A stretch of DNA of 64,000 nucleotides from Bartonella machadoae (GTDB lineage Bacteria > Pseudomonadota > Alphaproteobacteria > Rhizobiales > Rhizobiaceae): contig NZ_CP087114.1 in NCBI RefSeq assembly GCF_022559585.1, forward strand, positions 165,095-229,094. Reading direction: 5' to 3'. Position numbers and translations under genes: made by a program. The notes below the pieces were generated by a model that had not been told where the DNA came from, made no database searches, and saw only the letters and a list, made by a program, of their open reading frames with translations. Positions 60,048-64,000 of the stretch are shown here, piece after piece. Within the stretch, counting starts at the first letter, position 1, and the number at the start of each line of letters is the position of its first letter.

Positions 60048-60929
60048 TTATTTCCTTAAGATAGGGAGGGATGTGTAAAAGAGACGAGGAAACCATGCGA
60101 CAATAAGTCCACGTGGACTTATGAAGCAGGAGAGCAGATAAATAAATCCAGCAGCAATGATGATAGCAGGACCGGAGGGAAGGGACAGATGGAAAGAAAG
60201 CAGGAGTCCACAGATACTTGCAACGATTCCTAAGAGGATAGAGAGTATACAAATAGGGCCAAGACGAGAAAGCCAAAAACGGGCAGTAATGGCTGGAATC
60301 ATCATAATGCCAACAGAAAGCAAGGTTCCTAGTGATTGGAAACCACCAACCAAATTTAATACGACAAGGATAAGCAGGGATATATGAACATATTTACTGA
60401 GTGGAGAGAGTGATTTAAAAAAGAGGGGGTCAAAGCTTTCTAATACCAGTGCGCGCCAGAAAGTGTAAAGACAGCATATTGTGATCAGCATTATAGTGGT
60501 AATGAACAAGAGAGCTTGTGTGTCAAGTGCAAGCACTGAGCCGAATAAGAGATGAAGCAGATCAATCGTTGAATTTTTAAGAGAAACAATTATGACACCT
60601 GCTGCGAGTGCAATAAGATAAAAGACTGTCATTGTTGCATCTTCTTTTTGAAAACTATTTCGTGAAATCAAAGCGGTTGCTAAAGCAACAATGATACCAG
60701 CTAAGATACCACCAAGTGTCATAGAGAGGAGCGAAAATCCACAAAGGAGAAAAGCAATCGCAACACCGGGAAGGATAGCATGAGATATAGCATCTCCTGT
60801 TAAACTCATTCCACGCAGCATCAAAAATACACCAACAGGACAGGCACTGATGGACAGTAGAACTGAACCGATAAGGGCGCTTTGCATAAAATGGAAATCA
60901 ATAAAGGGGGCAAGGAAAAATGCGTACAC
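60048..60929 (-). CDS. znuB: Zinc ABC transporter permease
   Basis: 293 residues of ABC-3 type with about eight membrane segments. The conserved start of the fold is LMLRGMSLTGDAISHAILPG near residue 38, then a GGFQSLGTLLSVGIMMIP loop near residue 200. It lies one base before znuA and three bases after znuC, so the three genes form one operon. Confidence 0.88.
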   Translation of the reverse strand: MYAFFLAPFIDFHFMQSALIGSVLLSISACPVGVFLMLRGMSLTGDAISHAILPGVAIAFLLCGFSLLSMTLGGILAGIIVALATALISRNSFQKEDATMTVFYLIALAAGVIIVSLKNSTIDLLHLLFGSVLALDTQALLFITTIMLITICCLYTFWRALVLESFDPLFFKSLSPLSKYVHISLLILVVLNLVGGFQSLGTLLSVGIMMIPAITARFWLSRLGPICILSILLGIVASICGLLLSFHLSLPSGPAIIIAAGFIYLLSCFISPRGLIVAWFPRLFYTSLPILRK

Positions 60930-60932
60930 CTA

Positions 60933-61685
60933 TTATAGCCTTATAGAACGAGAATCATCGAGGGGGAAGTATTGTTTTAATATGCTGATATCGAAAGAAG
61001 GTGATGAGAGAGATGGTATCACGTGATGAATGTTATTATGGAAAAACTGTTGTGTTTCTTCATAAAAGGCATTTTCTCTCTTAATTTGAATTATATGAGG
61101 AAAATATTCTTGCACGACAACAGGATCATGGAGTGCTGTAAGAACTGTTCGTCCTTGTTGTTGCCAGTGTGTGATTAACGCAAGGAGGTCCCTTTGGGTA
61201 TTACGATCTACACCATTGAAAGGTTCATCAAGCAAAATAATATCGGCATCTTGTACAATAATACGTGCGAAAAGGGCGCGTTGTAATTGGCCGCCTGAGA
61301 GCGTATCAAGTGAACGCGAAGCAAGTGCTGTAAGTCCAACCATTTCAAGTGCATTCTGGATTTTAGAATCATAAGGGCGATGACTTTTCCATAATCCACA
61401 AAAAGACCATAATCCCGTTTTTATAAGTGATTTTACATCAATGGGAAATGTTTGATCTATATCACATTGCTGGGCAAGATAAGCAATCCGACTTTTTTTC
61501 GGTTTTGTAATTTGGCCCTTGAGAGGTTTAATCAATCCGGCTACAGCTTTTAGGAGTGTAGATTTTCCCGCACCATTATCACCTATTATTGCTACCAACG
61601 ATCCAGCTTTTAATTTTGCTGAGAAGTTTTTGATAGCTGTCCTATTTACATAGCCTAATGTTGCATTGTTGAAATGCAGACTCAT
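60933..61685 (-). CDS. znuC: Zinc ABC transporter ATP-binding protein
   Basis: 250 residues. Walker A GDNGAGKSTLLKAVA near residue 36, signature LSGGQLQRALFARI near 130 and Walker B IILLDEPFNGVD. The ribosome binding site aaggtgga is six bases upstream. It is the first gene of the operon behind two Zur-like boxes. Confidence 0.88.
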   Translation of the reverse strand: MSLHFNNATLGYVNRTAIKNFSAKLKAGSLVAIIGDNGAGKSTLLKAVAGLIKPLKGQITKPKKSRIAYLAQQCDIDQTFPIDVKSLIKTGLWSFCGLWKSHRPYDSKIQNALEMVGLTALASRSLDTLSGGQLQRALFARIIVQDADIILLDEPFNGVDRNTQRDLLALITHWQQQGRTVLTALHDPVVVQEYFPHIIQIKRENAFYEETQQFFHNNIHHVIPSLSSPSFDISILKQYFPLDDSRSIRL

Positions 61686-61719
61686 AATTCCACCTTAAAT
61701 TATTTGATCTCAAAAAGTT

Positions 61720-61766
61720 ATGTTATAATATAACGCTTGTCAATAAAAATGTTATATTATTACATA
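61720..61766 (-). promoter_or_regulatory. znuCp: Two Zur-like boxes and promoter of znuCBA
   Basis: Two inverted-repeat sites resemble the alphaproteobacterial Zur motif (core TGTTATANTATAACA). Box 1 is at 61720-61737 (atgttataatataac) and box 2 at 61749-61766 (atgttatattattacat), about 29 bp centre to centre. On the minus strand a TTGACA -35 hexamer lies at 61743-61738, between the boxes, so box 1 covers the promoter spacer and -10 area. Zur binding would repress znuCBA when zinc is plentiful. Confidence 0.75.
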
Positions 61767-61832
61767 TGTGTTGAGAGTTAAAAATCTTAGTGAGAAGATC
61801 GTGGACAATTCAAAATAATAATTGAATTTTCC

Positions 61833-61869
61833 TTGACGAAAAAGAGAGTGTGTATACTATATATAGTAT
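61833..61869 (+). promoter_or_regulatory. nrdHp: nrd promoter with NrdR-like box
   Basis: A -35 TTGACG (61833-61838) and a -10 TACTAT (61855-61860) are 16 bases apart. The -10 lies in a perfect 16-bp palindrome, 61854-61869 (atactatatatagtat), close to the NrdR box consensus acaCwAtATaTwGtgt. NrdR would repress ribonucleotide reductase genes. The transcript would have a leader of about 500 bases. Confidence 0.7.
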
Positions 61870-61973
61870 CAGAATGATTGTTGATTCTAAATAAGCACAG
61901 GTGAGGGTAAAAGTGTGTTTCGTTTGGTATCTAAGTTATTTCCGTACTATAATCATTAAAGAGTTTATTGACA

Positions 61974-62031
61974 AAAAGGAGAGTTGTATCTCTATGGGAG
62001 TATCTCTCTCGAAGGAGTCTCCTTTTGTTTT
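61974..62031 (+). terminator. Nested hairpin in the nrd leader, terminator-like
   Basis: An outer stem pairs aaaaggaga (61974-61982) with tctcctttt (62018-62026). Smaller inner pairings occur, and a T-rich run (ttttgtttt) follows. A second hairpin, gctac/gtagc, lies at 62054-62068. It lies well before nrdH, so it could stop or attenuate transcription of the nrd genes. Confidence 0.5.
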
Positions 62032-62108
62032 CGTCATGAAAGAGTAAAGATAAGCTACGGGAAGTAGCCGCAGGTGTTTGGTTTTTCAGACAGTAGGAGG
62101 GAATTGTA

Positions 62109-62192
62109 ATGCAAGCAAAAGATTGTTTTAAACTTAAGGGAATTTGCCATTTAAGTTGTAGAATAATTGTTTATTTTCATCATAGTTTTTAA
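62109..62192 (+). CDS. 27-residue cysteine-containing leader peptide, possible
   Basis: An ATG with a very strong ribosome binding site (aggaggg, seven bases upstream) opens 27 codons ending TAA. The product begins MQAKDCFKLKGICHLSC, three cysteines in seventeen residues. It sits in the nrd leader after two hairpins and 180 bases before nrdH. I know no family. It could be a regulatory leader peptide or a small protein. Confidence 0.4.
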   Translation: MQAKDCFKLKGICHLSCRIIVYFHHSF

Positions 62193-62325
62193 ATTATTTG
62201 ATGGGGATTACTGTTGTGTTCAGGAGGCTATGTGTTGTTGACAAGAGGTCAAGAGGTATAGCCCCTCTGTGTTTGTGTACGATTCCTATTTTTGTTTCCT
62301 TGAGTATTGATGAAGTTATCAGAAG

Positions 62326-62346
62326 AAACCCTTTAAGGGTTTATTT
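62326..62346 (+). terminator. Hairpin just before nrdH
   Basis: A 17-base inverted repeat, aaaccc-tttaa-gggttt (62326-62342), followed by atttgtt, ends about 30 bases before nrdH. The stem is short, so it is either a weak terminator/attenuator or a structure near the ribosome binding site. Confidence 0.4.
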
Positions 62347-62371
62347 GTTAAAATTTTGAAAGTTGAAGAAA

Positions 62372-62596
62372 ATGCCGGTCACTATTTATAGCAAACCATC
62401 TTGTGTTCAATGTGATGCTACGCGTCGTGCCTTTGATGCTAAAGGTATTCATTATCGTGTAGTCGATATTTCTCGTGATGAACAAGCATATACTTTTGTT
62501 CAATCTCTAGGATATCGTCAGGTTCCTGTGGTTGTTTGTGGTGAAAATCATTGGTCTGGTTTTAGACCAGATATGATTAGCGGTCTTTGTGTTTAA
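62372..62596 (+). CDS. nrdH: Glutaredoxin-like protein NrdH
   Basis: 74 residues from ATG 62372; a TTG nine bases earlier is possible. The redox site is CVQC near residue 11 ([15 protein letters not shown]), and the C-terminal [11 protein letters not shown] matches NrdH. It reduces the class Ib ribonucleotide reductase. The stop overlaps the nrdI start as TAATG. Confidence 0.95.
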   Translation: MPVTIYSKPSCVQCDATRRAFDAKGIHYRVVDISRDEQAYTFVQSLGYRQVPVVVCGENHWSGFRPDMISGLCV

Positions 62597-62994
62597 TGGG
62601 ACTTATTGTTTATTATTCGAGTGCAACGGGTAATACTGAACATTTTGTTTCTCAGCTTGATCAACGACTTTTCAAGATTGATAAGAAAAACCCATCTGTG
62701 TTAGTTAATGAGCCTTATATATTAGTTGTTCCTACCTATGCAGATGGTGAAGGGAGAGGGGCTGTTCCGAAAGCAGTTATCCGTTTCCTCAATGAGATAG
62801 AAAACCGCAAATGGATTCGTGGTGTTATTGGTGGTGGGAATCGCAATTTTGGTCGCTATTATAATTTAGCCAGTAAGATCATTTCTGAAAAATGTTTCGT
62901 ACCTTGTCTTTATCGTTTTGAGTTACGTGGAACGGATGAAGATGTTATTTGTGTGAAGAAGGGATTGGAAAAATTTTGGAAACAATTGGTATAG
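62596..62994 (+). CDS. nrdI: Flavodoxin-like NrdI
   Basis: 132 residues from ATG 62596. Flavin-binding loops are [12 protein letters not shown] near the start, [15 protein letters not shown] and [12 protein letters not shown]. It supplies oxidant to assemble the manganese tyrosyl radical cofactor of NrdF. The start is coupled to nrdH and its end overlaps a possible nrdE start. Confidence 0.95.
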   Translation: MGLIVYYSSATGNTEHFVSQLDQRLFKIDKKNPSVLVNEPYILVVPTYADGEGRGAVPKAVIRFLNEIENRKWIRGVIGGGNRNFGRYYNLASKIISEKCFVPCLYRFELRGTDEDVICVKKGLEKFWKQLV

Positions 62995-64000
62995 AACAAT
63001 CGCAAAAATCAGGTCAGATTATGGATTATCATGCGTTGAATGCAATGCTTAATCTTTATGATGAAAATGGTCATATTCAATTTGATATGGACAGACTTGC
63101 AGCACGACAATATTTTCTTCAGCATGTTAATCAAAACACAGTATTTTTTCATAACTTGAAGGAAAAAATAGATTATTTGATAGAAGAAGGTTATTACGAA
63201 AAAGCATTATTTGAGCTTTATGATTTTTCTTTTATCAAAAAGCTTTTTAAACGTGCTTATGCATTTAAGTTTCGTTTTCCTACTTTTTTGGGTGCGTTTA
63301 AGTATTATACCAGCTATACACTAAAAACTTTTGATGGAAAACGCTATCTTGAGCGTTATGAAGACCGCGTTTGCCTTGTCGCTTTGTATTTAGCTCAAGG
63401 GAATAAAACGCTTGCTGAAATTTTAGTAGACGAGATTATTACAGGTCGATTCCAACCGGCAACACCGACATTTTTGAATGCAGGAAAAAAGCAACGTGGT
63501 GAATTGGTCTCATGTTTTTTGTTGCGTGTTGAAGACAATATGGAATCGATAGGGCGTTCGGTCAATTCAGCTTTACAACTCTCAAAACGTGGTGGAGGTG
63601 TAGCACTTTGTTTGACCAATTTGCGAGAAGCTGGGGCACCAATCAAGCAAATAGAAAACCAATCTTCAGGAGTCCTACCTGTGATGAAACTTTTGGAAGA
63701 TTCTTTTTCTTATGCCAATCAACTTGGTGCGCGCCAAGGAGCTGGTGCTGTTTATTTACATGCGCATCATTTAGATATTATGAAATTTTTAGATACAAAG
63801 CGTGAGAATGCTGATGAGAAAGTCAGAATCAAAACACTTTCGCTTGGTGTGGTGATTCCTGATATTACTTTTGAGCTTGCACGTAATAATGAGGATATGT
63901 ATCTATTTTCACCCTATGATATTGAGCGTGTTACAGGGAAACCTTTTAGTGATATTTCTTTAACGGAGCATTATCGCTCTTTTGTTGATACTGCCAAGAT
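62976..64000 (+). CDS. nrdE: Class Ib ribonucleotide reductase large subunit, 5' part
   Basis: The frame is open to the window end, so the gene is cut off after about 341 codons. It starts at TTG 62976 ([14 protein letters not shown]), overlapping nrdI by 19 bases, or at ATG 63021 ([14 protein letters not shown]). Recognisable are the N-terminal ATP-cone-less NrdE domain, [20 protein letters not shown] with a conserved active-site cysteine, and [18 protein letters not shown]. It reduces ribonucleotides with NrdF, expected just downstream. Confidence 0.93.
   Translation, partial: METIGIEQSQKSGQIMDYHALNAMLNLYDENGHIQFDMDRLAARQYFLQHVNQNTVFFHNLKEKIDYLIEEGYYEKALFELYDFSFIKKLFKRAYAFKFRFPTFLGAFKYYTSYTLKTFDGKRYLERYEDRVCLVALYLAQGNKTLAEILVDEIITGRFQPATPTFLNAGKKQRGELVSCFLLRVEDNMESIGRSVNSALQLSKRGGGVALCLTNLREAGAPIKQIENQSSGVLPVMKLLEDSFSYANQLGARQGAGAVYLHAHHLDIMKFLDTKRENADEKVRIKTLSLGVVIPDITFELARNNEDMYLFSPYDIERVTGKPFSDISLTEHYRSFVDTAK

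Noticed and set aside
62040..62110. Possible manganese (yybP-ykoY) riboswitch because of gggaagtagc
   Set aside because: Only part of the conserved loop is similar; the rest of the motif and a metal-transport gene are missing.

Overview
The window is AT-rich alphaproteobacterial chromosome, almost certainly from a Bartonella species. Three things point to this genus: very large BadA/Vomp-type trimeric autotransporter adhesins (TAAs), the ctpA-ialA-ialB invasion locus, and a Rhizobiales housekeeping set (obgE-proB-proA-nadD-rsfS-rlmH, an Omp10-like lipoprotein, ugp, znu, nrdHIEF). The adhesin resembles B. henselae BadA in plan but is clearly different in sequence, so I do not name a species.

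Layout. Positions 1-17.9 kb hold a tandem adhesin array: the 3' end of one giant TAA (1-3635), a broken relic of a second anchor domain (4404-5103), and a complete TAA of about 3,689 residues (6200-17269). The complete TAA overlaps by four bases with a secreted IalB-family gene (17266-17862). Long stalk segments of the two large adhesins are almost identical, while their membrane anchors differ, which suggests recombination or gene conversion. From 18.7 to 31.5 kb lies a conserved housekeeping run: ppx/gppA, rlmE, obgE, proBA, nadD, rsfS, rlmH, an EnvC-like activator, ctpA, ialA (rppH), ialB, yggT, a DUF167 gene and ppa. From 31.6 to 50 kb come typA, mgtE, an M3 peptidase, a DUF459 protein, an MltB-like transglycosylase, galU, kdsD, an Omp10-like lipoprotein, a degenerate NtrC-type regulator, a phospholipase D-family protein and guaB. 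Decayed pieces of related P4-type integrase genes lie at about 33.9, 38.1-38.9 and 50.0 kb. From 50.4 to 64 kb come an RsmB-like methyltransferase, guaA, ugpQ with the divergent ugpBAEC transporter, the znuCBA zinc transporter behind two Zur-like boxes, and nrdHIE (nrdE runs off the end) behind an NrdR-like box and a long structured leader.

How parts work together. The TAA and the IalB-like protein are probably translated from one transcript, which would link adhesin synthesis to a small secreted protein. CtpA, IalA and IalB form the classic Bartonella invasion-associated locus, so the window carries two IalB paralogues. UgpBAEC imports glycerol-3-phosphate or its diesters and UgpQ hydrolyses the diesters. 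NrdHIE(F) makes deoxyribonucleotides under probable NrdR control.

The most interesting signals are the mosaic TAA array, the adhesin/IalB overlap, the rsfS gene with no ATG/GTG/TTG start available, small unlisted ORFs near guaB and nrdH, the integrase relics, and a response regulator that has lost its sigma-54 contact loop. Coordinates were read by eye. All family assignments come from recognised motifs, without database searches.
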